The notes beneath the pieces are model-generated. The model searched no databases. It was not told the DNA's origin and saw only the letters and a list, made by a program, of their open reading frames with translations. This document shows, piece after piece, positions 1-8,010 of a stretch of DNA of 64,000 nucleotides (positions within the stretch are counted from its first letter, which is position 1; each line of letters opens with the position of its first letter). Origin of the DNA: Rhizobium sp. CCGE 510 (lineage in GTDB: Bacteria > Pseudomonadota > Alphaproteobacteria > Rhizobiales > Rhizobiaceae); assembly GCF_000292525.1 (NCBI RefSeq), contig NZ_AEYF01000008.1, positions 1-64,000 on the forward strand, written 5' to 3'. The translations under genes were made by a program, and so were the position numbers.

Positions 1-169
1 TCCTGATCGGTGGCGTTGTCAGCATTGAACTGCATGACGATGACGCCGGTCAGAGGACCATACTCGGTATCGCTCTTGGCGGTGAACTGAACCTGACCGC
101 GGGTAACCGCATCCCAGTCAGAATCGCCGCCGACATCTTCGCCAACGTTGACCTGGAAACGGATGTAGC
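1..169 (-). pseudogene. 5'-truncated rhizobial outer-membrane porin fragment (RopA/Omp2b type)
   Basis: Read on the minus strand, this stretch encodes an uninterrupted peptide beginning YIRFQVNVGEDVGGDSDW and continuing through GQVQFTAKSDTEYGPLTG to VMQFNADNATDQ. I recognise it as the segment just after the conserved N-terminal Cys-containing part of rhizobial porins of the porin_2 family (RopA, Brucella Omp2b), trimeric beta-barrel general porins. The signal peptide and first strand are missing: homology starts at about position 168, exactly where the neighbouring permease loses its own homology. The porin frame runs off the left edge, so the 3' part may be intact outside the window. The two genes are fused out of frame, so this copy cannot be made from the permease start. 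A real rearrangement and an assembly chimera at a multicopy porin are both possible. Confidence 0.85.
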
Positions 170-865
170 AAGGCCCGTCGAGGTGCCACTGCCGGCGACG
201 AATTCCGCCACGACGGCGCCGATGACCGACAGTCCCGACGAAACGCGGGCGCCGGACAGAATGAAGGGCAATGCCGCCGGCAATTGCAGGCGCAGGAGCC
301 GCTGCCAACGCGTGGCGCGATAAAGGGTGAAGACATTCTGCAGCCCGCGGTCGACGGATTTTATGCCGACGACGGTGGCCGAGAGCATCGGGAAGAAGGC
401 AACCAGCCAGGACAGGATCAGCAGTGCAAGCCATACCCTGGAAAGCCCGACCCAGATGATCACCAGCGGCGCAATCGCAATGATGGGCGTCACCTGCAGC
501 GCCACTGCGTAGGGCCAGACGATCTTTTCCATCGTCTTGAACAGTGCGATCAGAATGCCGAGGGCGATCCCGCTGATGGTCGCGAGCGAAAAGGCGCTCA
601 GCGTCACCAGTGCCGTGTTTCCCAGCGCGCGCATCAGCCCGCCGGCATTCGTCCACAGCGATTGGAAGATAACGCTCGGCGCTGGCAGAACATAAGGCGG
701 GATACCCCGCCAGCGGACGAAGAGTTCCCAGGCGACGAGGAAAACCACGCCGGCGATTAGGGGTGCGAACCGGTCGAGCACAAGACGCAGGGAAGCACGC
801 TCCCTTGCGATAGTGTCGATGACAGCATGTCCTATGGCGTCGTTTTGTCGAGCGGGTATCGTCAC
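170..865 (-). pseudogene. ABC transporter permease, SsuC/TauC/nitrate type, C-terminally truncated
   Basis: This is the inner-membrane component of an NMT1/SsuABC-like importer. Recognisable family sequence runs from the first membrane segment (LIAGVVFLVAWELFV) through the cytoplasmic loop near QLPAALPFILSGARV to VAEFVAGSGTSTGLA at about position 170. There it stops being permease and continues, out of frame, through porin DNA to a chance stop at 50. About 40 residues, including the last membrane helix, are therefore replaced. The likely start is GTG 865, which overlaps the amidase stop as GTGA and has a GAGAGG-like ribosome site; TTG 886 is an alternative. It ends the operon SBP-amidase-permease. 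No ATPase follows, so the transporter is probably non-functional unless the missing part exists elsewhere. Confidence 0.85.
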
Positions 866-2295
866 AGCTTTGGCCTCTCTTTCCAACTCGGCAATGCCGC
901 CTGGAGGATCCTTGCCACATCGAAAAGGCGCTCCTCCTCATGCCAGCGCGCCACAAACTGGATGCCGACGGGAATGCCCTCTGAAGTGAACCCGCAGGGC
1001 ACCGATATGGCCGGGTGTCCGGTAAGATTGAAGGGATAGAGCGCTGCCGCCCAGGCGGCATAGTCTTCGCCATGGACTGGACAGGGCGCATCAGCGGGCC
1101 CGGGTGACCGCGTCAGGCTCGGCATGGCGATGACGTCTACATGCCGAAAGGCCTGCTGCACGCGGCGGAACAGTGCCGTGCGCGCCTCTTGAGCCTGTGC
1201 GAGATCCGCAGCACTAAAGGACATGCCGAGGTCGACGATGTCCCTGAAGGTCTCACCCCACATCGACCGCGCGGATGCACCCAATTGGCGAAGGCGACCG
1301 GCATGGCCAACGGCACCGATGACCCTGTAGATGGCATGCGCGCCATGGAGAAGCTCCGGCTCGAGATCCCGTCTCAGGTTTTCTCCTGCCCTCTCCAGAA
1401 CACCAAGTGCGGTGATGCAGCGGTCGCTTATCTCCGCTTCGGCATGATAGCCGCCCGGATTTGCAAGCCACCCGATTCGGCTCGTAACAAGATCGCCGCC
1501 AAGGCTTCCGACTGCATCGCCTGTCAGCAGCGAAAGCGCATCGCGATCATTTGGACCGGACATGATCGAAAACATTGCCGCGAGATCCTCGACGGAGCGC
1601 GCCATCGGTCCCATCGACGAATAATTGCCAAAAGTGTCTGGAAAGCTCTCATGGGGGACACGCCCGACAGTCGGCTTTAAAGCCAGAGTTCCGGTGCAGG
1701 CGGCGGGACAGCGTAACGATCCGCCACCATCCGACCCGATTGCAATCGAGCCGATGCCCGCCGCCAATGCCGCCGCCGCGCCACCGCTCGAACCGCCCGG
1801 CGTATGATTGAAGGACCATGGGTTGCGGGTGACGCCGTGAAGGGCGGAATGCGTTGTGACCTCATGATAGAATTCCGGGGTCGCAGTTTTGCCGATGAGA
1901 ACAGCGCCGGCCGCCTTCAGTCGCGCCCAGACGATGTCGTCCCGTTGCGCGATGACGTCCACCATCGATAGCGATCCCAGGGTCTGTTGGTCGCCAGCCG
2001 TTGCGATACCGTCTTTCACGGTCACCGGCACGCCGCAGAGCAGCCCGGGATCTTCGCCCCGGGCAAGCGCTGAGTCCACGGAGCGGGCCTCTTCCAGCGC
2101 ACGTTCATAACGTGGCACCGCGATGCAGTTGAGGTCTGTCGCTGTGTCCTTGGCGCGCTGGATGGTCAGCGCCACGAGCGCCTCGGACGAGATACGGCCC
2201 TCACGCACCATCGCTGCCTGAGTGAGGGCGGACACGTAAAGCAGGTCGGTCCCGGCGATTGCAGGTTCTGCGATATCCCGAAGCATCGAACTCAC
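862..2295 (-). CDS. Amidase signature family hydrolase
   Basis: A 477-residue member of the amidase signature family (GatA/AtzF-like), which hydrolyses C-N bonds with a Ser-cisSer-Lys triad. Visible elements are the catalytic-lysine segment PVTVKDGIATAG, the glycine/serine-rich motif GGSSGGAAAALAAGIG and the nucleophile segment GSDGGGSLRCPA. The length is normal for the family. The start is GTG 2295, overlapping the preceding binding-protein stop as GTGA, or ATG 2286. It sits between a binding protein and a permease, so it probably hydrolyses an amide or carbamate brought in by that importer. The substrate cannot be read from sequence; aryl or acyl amides, ureido compounds and allophanate-like molecules are all possible. 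Both ends overlap neighbours by 3-4 nt, which points to translational coupling. Confidence 0.85.
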   Translation of the reverse strand: MSSMLRDIAEPAIAGTDLLYVSALTQAAMVREGRISSEALVALTIQRAKDTATDLNCIAVPRYERALEEARSVDSALARGEDPGLLCGVPVTVKDGIATAGDQQTLGSLSMVDVIAQRDDIVWARLKAAGAVLIGKTATPEFYHEVTTHSALHGVTRNPWSFNHTPGGSSGGAAAALAAGIGSIAIGSDGGGSLRCPAACTGTLALKPTVGRVPHESFPDTFGNYSSMGPMARSVEDLAAMFSIMSGPNDRDALSLLTGDAVGSLGGDLVTSRIGWLANPGGYHAEAEISDRCITALGVLERAGENLRRDLEPELLHGAHAIYRVIGAVGHAGRLRQLGASARSMWGETFRDIVDLGMSFSAADLAQAQEARTALFRRVQQAFRHVDVIAMPSLTRSPGPADAPCPVHGEDYAAWAAALYPFNLTGHPAISVPCGFTSEGIPVGIQFVARWHEEERLFDVARILQAALPSWKERPKL

Positions 2296-3284
2296 TTCGA
2301 CCCCGGAAGATAGGAGAGCGTATAGGCTTTCTTGAACTCCAGGTCGGCGGGATAAACACCTGCCTTCACCATGTCAGCGAAGAAGTCGGCCCAGCGCGCA
2401 TCCGTCATCGCACCTATGCTCCCGCCGGTCTCATTGGAGACGATATGGCGTTCCCGCATTTCGGTGATTGATGCCTTCCAAAGCCCCTCGCCATAAGCCG
2501 GGTCGGTGTTGATGGAGGTCGCGAGCTTCATCGCGGGTGTGTAGTCCCCGGTCATGCAGCTCTTCCAACCCTCGGCCGTAGCGCTCAGGAACGCCCTGAC
2601 CGCATGGGGGTGCGCCTCGATATAGCTGCTCATGCCAAAGACGGTCGTCGCATAGTTGAGATAGCCGTGATCTGCGAGCAGCATGATCACCGGCGGTTGG
2701 TCGAGCTGGTTGCCGAGGTAATGGGCGTCCGCGGTGACATACCCCTGCTGGATCGCGGTCTTGTCGGAGACGAAGACCGCGGAGCTGTAGGTGTAGGGGC
2801 GCAGCTGGTCGTCGGTGAAGCCGAAACGGTATTTGAGGAACTGCCAAAATTCGCCGCGGGCAAAGTCGGCCACCATCACCGGACGGCCCTTGACGTCCTC
2901 CAGTTTGGATATCCCCTGCCCTGCATGAGCGACGAGGGTCTGAGGATCCTTCTGGAAGAAGGCCGCAACTGTGACACCGGGTATACCCTGCTTGACCATA
3001 TTGAGCGTGGTGAAGCTCGAGCCCATGCCGAGATCTTGCTCACCGCCCGCCACCAGCATGGCGGTGTTGATGCCAGGGCCACCGGCGATCAGGTCCACGT
3101 CGAGGCCTGCCTTCTCGTAAAGCCCTGTCGCCTTGGCCTGGAAGAAGCCGCAATGTTCGGCCTCGGGCAGCCAGCCGAGACCGAAACGGATCTTGTCGAG
3201 TGCGGCGGCTGGACCACTGGCGCCGAGAAGAAGCGTTGCGGCCATCATTGCAAGCCCGCTGGCGCGGGTGGTCTTGGTTGACAT
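2292..3284 (-). CDS. ABC transporter substrate-binding protein, NMT1/THI5-like
   Basis: A 330-residue periplasmic binding protein of the NMT1/SsuA superfamily, which binds thiamine precursors, sulfonates, nitrate or pyrimidine-like ligands. The N-terminus is a signal peptide (MSTKTTRASGLAMMAATLLL followed by an Ala-rich cleavage region ending PAAA). It continues with the typical opening KIRFGLGWLPEAEHCGFFQAK, and GGPGINTAMLVAGGEQDLGMG is the usual ligand-loop region. It is the first gene of the minus-strand operon with the amidase and permease, and is divergent from the LysR gene across 122 bp that must hold both promoters. Together with the amidase, it suggests uptake of an amide-bearing heterocycle or similar compound; that is inference. 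Confidence 0.85.
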   Translation of the reverse strand: MSTKTTRASGLAMMAATLLLGASGPAAALDKIRFGLGWLPEAEHCGFFQAKATGLYEKAGLDVDLIAGGPGINTAMLVAGGEQDLGMGSSFTTLNMVKQGIPGVTVAAFFQKDPQTLVAHAGQGISKLEDVKGRPVMVADFARGEFWQFLKYRFGFTDDQLRPYTYSSAVFVSDKTAIQQGYVTADAHYLGNQLDQPPVIMLLADHGYLNYATTVFGMSSYIEAHPHAVRAFLSATAEGWKSCMTGDYTPAMKLATSINTDPAYGEGLWKASITEMRERHIVSNETGGSIGAMTDARWADFFADMVKAGVYPADLEFKKAYTLSYLPGSK

Positions 3285-3406
3285 TGTTGTTCCCCATCGT
3301 TGGTGTTGTGCGAGCAGGCTATGTCAACTATTGTCCTCATTACAGCGTCATTTTTGCGCATATCTGTCCCGATTTCTGCATCACAACGCTCACGAAAGAC
3401 GAGGCC

Positions 3407-4309
3407 ATGAACCAGAAGACCCTGCGGTTTCTCGAACAGGTCTCCCGCTTCGGATCTATGCGGAAGGCCGCCGAAAACCTCAACATCTCCTCCTCCGCGC
3501 TTAACCGGCAGATCTTGGCTCTGGAAGAAGAAGTCGGAATGCCCCTGTTCGAGCGGCTTCCTCGCAAGCTCCGGCTGACGGCGGCCGGCGAAGTGCTGGT
3601 CGCACATGCGCAAGCGGTGGAACGCGATTACCGCTTAACGATCGGCCGCATCGCCGCGCTGAAGGGGATGGAAAGAGGCACGATCCGGTTGTCCACTATG
3701 GGTGGGCTGATCTACGGCCCACTCCTGACCCTGGCCTGCGAATTCATCCGCCAGCACAGCCGCATGCTTGTGCGCGTCGAGATCCAGCCATCGCCCGAGG
3801 CGATCGCTGCACGTGTGATGTCGGGCGAAAGCGATATTGGGTTGGGTTACAACATACTGCCCAATCCCGGCCTTCGTATTCTACAAACCATCGACGTGGA
3901 GATCGGTGCCGTCGTTGCACCGGACCATCCCCTCACACAAAAGTCGGCTCTTCGCTTATCGGACTGCATTCAGTATCCGATCGTGACGGGAACCGACACG
4001 ATGGCGATCCGCAGCGTCATGGATCATGCCTTCGCCTCTGCCGAACTGCCCTTGCAGCCGACGGTGGAAACCGATTCGATCGAGGTCATCAAACAGTTCG
4101 CAATGAGTGGCAGCGCCATCACTTTCCTCAATCCCTTCGACATCAGTGCGGAGACCGAGCGCGGAGCGCTGATATGGCTGCCGCTCGTAGAGCGTTATTT
4201 CCCCATTCCTTCACTTCGCCTCGTCGTCCGCTCGAAAGGTGTGCTGGAGACGGCAGCGGCGAGGCTTGCTGAAAACATCAAGTCGCAGATGAGCGCGTAC
4301 AGCGGATGA
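3407..4309 (+). CDS. LysR-family transcriptional regulator
   Basis: A 300-residue LysR regulator. The N-terminal winged helix-turn-helix (about residues 4-63) includes VSRFGSMRKAAENLNISSSA and PLFERLPRKLRLTAAGE; the rest is a LysR-substrate domain. An open frame extends upstream to 3200, but that part overlaps the binding-protein coding region and is not LysR-like. ATG 3407 gives the family's normal N-terminus (MNQKTLRFLEQVSRFG). It is transcribed divergently from the amidase/NMT1 operon and is the obvious candidate regulator. Its own target site is not evident by eye in the 122-bp gap. Confidence 0.9.
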   Translation: MNQKTLRFLEQVSRFGSMRKAAENLNISSSALNRQILALEEEVGMPLFERLPRKLRLTAAGEVLVAHAQAVERDYRLTIGRIAALKGMERGTIRLSTMGGLIYGPLLTLACEFIRQHSRMLVRVEIQPSPEAIAARVMSGESDIGLGYNILPNPGLRILQTIDVEIGAVVAPDHPLTQKSALRLSDCIQYPIVTGTDTMAIRSVMDHAFASAELPLQPTVETDSIEVIKQFAMSGSAITFLNPFDISAETERGALIWLPLVERYFPIPSLRLVVRSKGVLETAAARLAENIKSQMSAYSG

Positions 4310-4378
4310 AGAGATGAAAAAAGTAGTGCCGAACGCAGGTCTTGTAAGGAATAGAACCGTTCATGGAATTCCTTGTGT

Positions 4379-4723
4379 CTAGGCCTGCGCCGCCGTGATC
4401 AGGATCTCGACCTTTAGACCCGGCCTCCCCACCCGGACTTCGCCGGATGCGCGAGCTGGTGCGTGTCCGTACGGCATCCACTCCTCCCAGATCTCATTCA
4501 CCGCAGCGAAGTCCCGCATGTCGTCGAGCCAAATCTCGGCGCGGAGTATCTGCTCGCGGGATGAATTTGACTCAGCGAGCAGCGCATCGATCTTCGCAAG
4601 GGTGTCACGGGTCTGCTTAGCGACATCATCGCCTGGCTCTCCCACCTGCCCCGCGAGGAAGACAAAGTTCTGGAATGATACGATCTGGCTCATGCGAGCG
4701 TTGGTGTGACTACGCGTGATCAT
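4379..4723 (-). CDS. RidA family enamine/imine deaminase
   Basis: A 114-residue RidA/YjgF/UK114-family protein. The family hydrolyses reactive 2-aminoacrylate-type enamines and imines released by PLP or FAD enzymes. The family core is visible in VSFQNFVFLAGQVGEPGDDV, RAEIWLDDMRDFAAVNEIWEEW and the ligand-Arg region PARASGEVRVG; canonical members have PARSTV-like sequence here. The start at 4723 has a strong GGGAGG ribosome site. It is the last gene of the importer operon, 18 nt after a permease. A FAD-dependent amino-acid dehydrogenase at 14788 in the same regulon would produce imines, which fits a detoxifying or pathway role. Confidence 0.88.
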   Translation of the reverse strand: MITRSHTNARMSQIVSFQNFVFLAGQVGEPGDDVAKQTRDTLAKIDALLAESNSSREQILRAEIWLDDMRDFAAVNEIWEEWMPYGHAPARASGEVRVGRPGLKVEILITAAQA

Positions 4724-4741
4724 GGTAGTGCCTCCCGTATT

Positions 4742-5410
4742 TCAGGTTGCTAGACGGCTGAGCACCCGTGTCTCCGCGAGCGAAACGAGGCGGGTTAGCA
4801 GGAAGCCGACAATGAAGTAGAGTATGCCCACCACCGTGAGGACTTCGATTGGACGTGCGGTCGAGTTCGCGATGTTCTGGCCGATGTACATGAGTTCCAC
4901 GGTGCCGACGGCGGACGCGAGCGAACTCTCCTTAAACAGAGCAACGGTGTTCGACAGTAGGTTGGGAATCGCGCGCATCACCATCAGAGGAATGACGACA
5001 TCGAGGATCCTCGACTTGTTGGTGAGCCCGAGCGCGGTGCAGGCGTCGTACTGTTCATGCGGGATCGACTTCAGGGCGGCGCGGAAGGACTCGCATGTCG
5101 CAGCCCCCATGAACAATGTCAGCGCAAGCGTGGACGACAGGAAGTTTCCAATTTCCAGGCCTGTCACCACCGGGAGACAGAAAAATATCCAGAACAGCAG
5201 TATGAGTACTGGCACCCCGCGGATGAGTTCGACATACATCCTGACAAAAGTGCGTACGAACGCGTTTGGCGAGCGCGACATCAACGCCAGAACCAAGCCA
5301 AGCAATGTTCCCGATAAGATGCAGATGGCAGTGAACTGAAGCGTGAGGCCCAGTCCCACCAGAAGGGTCTGCCAGTACTTCGCGACGAACGTGATATCAA
5401 AACTGGCCAT
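4742..5410 (-). CDS. Polar amino-acid ABC transporter permease (HisM/GlnP family)
   Basis: A 222-residue inner-membrane permease of the His/Glu/Gln/Arg/opine (HEQRo/PAAT) type. It opens with the cytoplasmic-membrane entry FDITFVAKYWQTLLVGLGLTL. The EAA-loop region EQYDACTALGLTNKSRILDVV and IPNLLSNTVALFKESSLAS are characteristic. It forms the second half of a heterodimeric channel with the 5419-6081 permease and lies 8 nt after it. The operon order is SBP, ATPase, permease, permease, RidA. Confidence 0.92.
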   Translation of the reverse strand: MASFDITFVAKYWQTLLVGLGLTLQFTAICILSGTLLGLVLALMSRSPNAFVRTFVRMYVELIRGVPVLILLFWIFFCLPVVTGLEIGNFLSSTLALTLFMGAATCESFRAALKSIPHEQYDACTALGLTNKSRILDVVIPLMVMRAIPNLLSNTVALFKESSLASAVGTVELMYIGQNIANSTARPIEVLTVVGILYFIVGFLLTRLVSLAETRVLSRLAT

Positions 5411-5418
5411 GGTCTGTC

Positions 5419-6081
5419 CTATCGATAAAGTTCGCTTCGCCGCTCAAGAAACCCCGCGACCTGGCCGAAGGTCACCGATATCACCAAGTAGATGAGCGCT
5501 ACGCTCGTATACGCTTCGATGGGGCGATAGGTCTGGGTCGACAGGAGCTTGCCCTGATACATGAGATCCGCGACGCCCACGAGGGCGACGAGAGCGCTCT
5601 GCTGGAACGCCCCGATGGCGTTTGTGACAAGCACGGGCATGGCGTTGCGAGCAGCCTGGGGCATGACGACATACAGCGCCGTTACCCGCCTCCCCAATCC
5701 GAGCGCGATCGCCGCGTCATGGTGGGCGGGCGGAATCCCCTGGATACTGGCCCGGTATGCTTCGGCATTGAACGCCGTCAGGTTCAGTCCGAGTATCAGC
5801 AGGCCCAGAAACTCGCCCGACCAGTAGACATTGAAGAGGATCGGGACGCAGAAGAAGAACCAGACGATCTGCAACAGGATCGGTGTACAGCGAAAGATCT
5901 CGACATAGGCGGTGTAGAGCCAGCGCAGCGGCCTGATTTGGGAAACGCCGACCAACGCCAGAAGGAACCCACAGGTAAGCCCGATGACGTTCGACCAGAT
6001 CGTCAGATACAAGGTGACCCAGAGGCCGTCGAGCAACTGGAGACCGGACGAGAGCGCGAAGTAGAAGTCGAGGTTCTGCAT
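5419..6081 (-). CDS. Polar amino-acid ABC transporter permease (HisQ/GlnP family)
   Basis: A 220-residue PAAT-family permease. I place the start at ATG 6081 (MQNLDFYFALSSGLQLLDG), preceded by a GAGG ribosome site inside the last codons of the ATPase region. The frame extends upstream to 6168, but the extra arginine-rich residues are antisense-like sequence inside the ATPase gene. Family features are VTLYLTIWSNVIGL, the EAA-loop stretch PPAHHDAAIALGLGRRVTA and TNAIGAFQQSALVALVG. It pairs with the downstream permease to form the channel. Confidence 0.9.
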   Translation of the reverse strand: MQNLDFYFALSSGLQLLDGLWVTLYLTIWSNVIGLTCGFLLALVGVSQIRPLRWLYTAYVEIFRCTPILLQIVWFFFCVPILFNVYWSGEFLGLLILGLNLTAFNAEAYRASIQGIPPAHHDAAIALGLGRRVTALYVVMPQAARNAMPVLVTNAIGAFQQSALVALVGVADLMYQGKLLSTQTYRPIEAYTSVALIYLVISVTFGQVAGFLERRSELYR

Positions 6082-6085
6082 GGCA

Positions 6086-6859
6086 CTACCTCGCGTGCAG
6101 GACGTTTTCGATGAAGTCGCGCGTTCTCTGGTTCTTCGGGTTTTCGAAGAATTCCTGCGGCGTGGCATCTTCCTGGATCACGCCGTCGGCGCAGAAGATG
6201 ACTCTCGTCGCCACCCTTCGCGCGAACCACATATCGTGGGTGACGATCATCATCGGAAGACCATTCTCCGCCAGCCCGATGATCATCTGCTCGACCTCGG
6301 AGACGAGTTCAGGATCGAGTGCCGACGTGACCTCGTCGAAAAGCATGAGTTTAGGATCCAGCATCATCGCCCGCGCAATGGCCACTCGTTGCTTTTGACC
6401 GCCGGAAAGACGGTTTGGATATTCATTTGCCTTCGCAGACAGGCCGAAGCGCTCAAGCAGTTCCCGCGCTCGCACGCTCGCGACTGCTTTCGAAACGCCG
6501 CGGCTCTTGACGGGGGCGAGTGTGAGATTCTGCATCACCGACAAGTGTGGAAAAAGCGTATAGCTCTGAAAGACCATCCCGATCGTGGAGCGAATGGTTG
6601 TGTCGATCGCTGTCCGTTTCTCCGAAGGGCCGCGTTTCACATATGCCTTCCCCTCCAGGCTGACGCTGCCAGAGTCTATCTGCTCAAGGCCCATTACGCA
6701 GCGGAGCAGAGTGCTCTTTCCTCCACCACTTGGGCCGATGACGACAACCCTGTCCTTGTTGTCCATCGATAGCGACAGGCCCTTGATGACCTGCACGTGC
6801 CCCTGCCCGTAGCTCTTATGCAGGTCACGAACCTCGATAAAACTTTGCCGATCATTCAT
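6086..6859 (-). CDS. Polar amino-acid ABC transporter ATPase (GlnQ/HisP family)
   Basis: A 257-residue ATP-binding subunit. Walker A is GPSGGGKST (residues 42-50), the signature is LSGGQKQR, Walker B is LMLFDEVTSALDPE and the H-loop is VTHDM. The Walker B continuation reads DEVTS rather than the usual DEPTS, a mild variant. It energises the two permeases encoded immediately downstream. It is separated from the preceding binding-protein gene by 105 nt containing a stem-loop (6912-6944), so its expression may be lower than that of the binding protein. Confidence 0.93.
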   Translation of the reverse strand: MNDRQSFIEVRDLHKSYGQGHVQVIKGLSLSMDNKDRVVVIGPSGGGKSTLLRCVMGLEQIDSGSVSLEGKAYVKRGPSEKRTAIDTTIRSTIGMVFQSYTLFPHLSVMQNLTLAPVKSRGVSKAVASVRARELLERFGLSAKANEYPNRLSGGQKQRVAIARAMMLDPKLMLFDEVTSALDPELVSEVEQMIIGLAENGLPMMIVTHDMWFARRVATRVIFCADGVIQEDATPQEFFENPKNQRTRDFIENVLHAR

Positions 6860-6911
6860 TCCCGGTATCCATCGCCGGAGCGGCGGCTAATTTGGCCGCT
6901 CAACTTCAAGC

Positions 6912-6944
6912 GTCGCTCCCGGGAGCATAAACTGCGGGAGCGAC
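6912..6944 (-). promoter_or_regulatory. Intercistronic stem-loop between binding-protein and ATPase genes
   Basis: A 9-bp inverted repeat, GTCGCTCCC and GGGAGCGAC, is separated by 15 nt inside the 105-nt gap after the binding-protein gene. No T-run follows on the transcribed strand, so it looks more like an mRNA-stabilising or partial-attenuation hairpin than a full terminator. Such elements commonly raise binding-protein output relative to membrane components. Confidence 0.6.
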
Positions 6945-6964
6945 CGTGATCTGAATCGACTCTA

Positions 6965-7780
6965 CTATTTCTGATCCAGCAACTTCTTTACGTAACCGTC
7001 GACGCTTGCCTTCATTTCACCCTTGGCGATCTTCTCCGCGAACAACAGATTGATCACGGCGAGATCCGCTCCGCTCACATTGCGCGGCAGACCCATGCCC
7101 ACGCCCTGCTTGGCGATCGCGGGCTCGGGAAGAACCGTGAGCCAATCCCCGCCGTTCTTGGTCGTGAAGAGAAGGTTGCTATCCGCATCGTCGACAAGGA
7201 CGTCCGCGCGACGAGACATCAGCGCCAGACGGGTGGCGTCATTGTCGGGAAGCCGGAGCATCGTCGCATTCTTGATCTGTGTCGACAGAATCTGCTCCTG
7301 CGCGGTCCCGGACATGATCGCGATCGTAACACCAGGCTTATCGAAATCTGCGAGGCTCTTCCAGCTCGCATCGATCTTCGGGTTCGCCTTGTTATGGACG
7401 ATGGACACCTGGTAGTCCCATGCGCTGTCCGTGAAGGCGATAGCAAGGGCGCGCTTCGGCGTGCGGTTCAACGCGAGCGACATGTCCCATCGGTCAGCTT
7501 GCAGGCCGGCAACGATGTTGTCCCAGCTCGTGTCGATCACCTCGGCTTTCACGCCGACGACATTTGCGATTTCCTTGCATAAATCGATGAAGGCGCCGCT
7601 AAACTCGCCGGAGACAGGATCGCGCATTACGTGTGGAGGAGCGACGGCTGCTCCGCATCTGAGAGATCCGCGGCTCTGGATTTTCTGCCAGTATCCAGGT
7701 TCCTGGGCCTGAGCGCCGGTGGCACAGAATACCAACAGACTGCCGATCGCAGCACTTCTTATTAAATTAAAAATTTTCAT
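6965..7780 (-). CDS. Polar amino-acid-type ABC substrate-binding protein (SBP_bac_3)
   Basis: A 271-residue periplasmic binding protein of the family 3 type. The signal peptide (FNLIRSAAIGSLLVFCATGA, cleavage near AQAQ) is followed by a mature N-terminus with IQSRGSLRCGAAVAPPHVMRD and SGEFSGAFIDLCKEIANVVG. The domain organisation and length are normal. It is the first gene of the minus-strand importer operon and is divergent from hyuA across a 230-bp promoter region with a palindromic operator at 7838-7860. Family members bind amino acids, opines or related zwitterions. The linked HyuAB and DadA-like genes suggest a cyclic amide or unusual amino acid as ligand, by inference. Confidence 0.9.
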   Translation of the reverse strand: MKIFNLIRSAAIGSLLVFCATGAQAQEPGYWQKIQSRGSLRCGAAVAPPHVMRDPVSGEFSGAFIDLCKEIANVVGVKAEVIDTSWDNIVAGLQADRWDMSLALNRTPKRALAIAFTDSAWDYQVSIVHNKANPKIDASWKSLADFDKPGVTIAIMSGTAQEQILSTQIKNATMLRLPDNDATRLALMSRRADVLVDDADSNLLFTTKNGGDWLTVLPEPAIAKQGVGMGLPRNVSGADLAVINLLFAEKIAKGEMKASVDGYVKKLLDQK

Positions 7781-7837
7781 CGTCGCTCTCCTCTGAGGTC
7801 TCCGGAAACTGATGTTCCGGTTATTAAAGACCCATCT

Positions 7838-7860
7838 ATTGTCGCTTTAATGTCGACAAT
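7838..7860. promoter_or_regulatory. Putative GntR operator, copy 1 (between SBP and hyuA)
   Basis: A 23-bp imperfect palindrome with outer arms ATTGTCG and CGACAAT and a central TAATG. Its right half closely matches the operator at 16880-16902 (AATGTCGACAAT against AATGTCGACCAT), with the same half-site spacing. It lies between the two divergent start codons. A degenerate further copy (TTGTCGACC, then ATCGACC) occurs at about 7960-7979. Binding by the GntR/FCD protein at 16050 is inferred. Confidence 0.6.
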
Positions 7861-8010
7861 GTCAAATGACTTTTTTCAATATTTTTCGTCATTCTAGAAT
7901 CGGAAATTGGACGCATATATCCCTTGACGTATGGGGATACTGATATTATCCAATTAAAATTGTCGACCAATGATCGACCGAAAACGACGATAATGGAGAG
8001 GGAATTTGCG

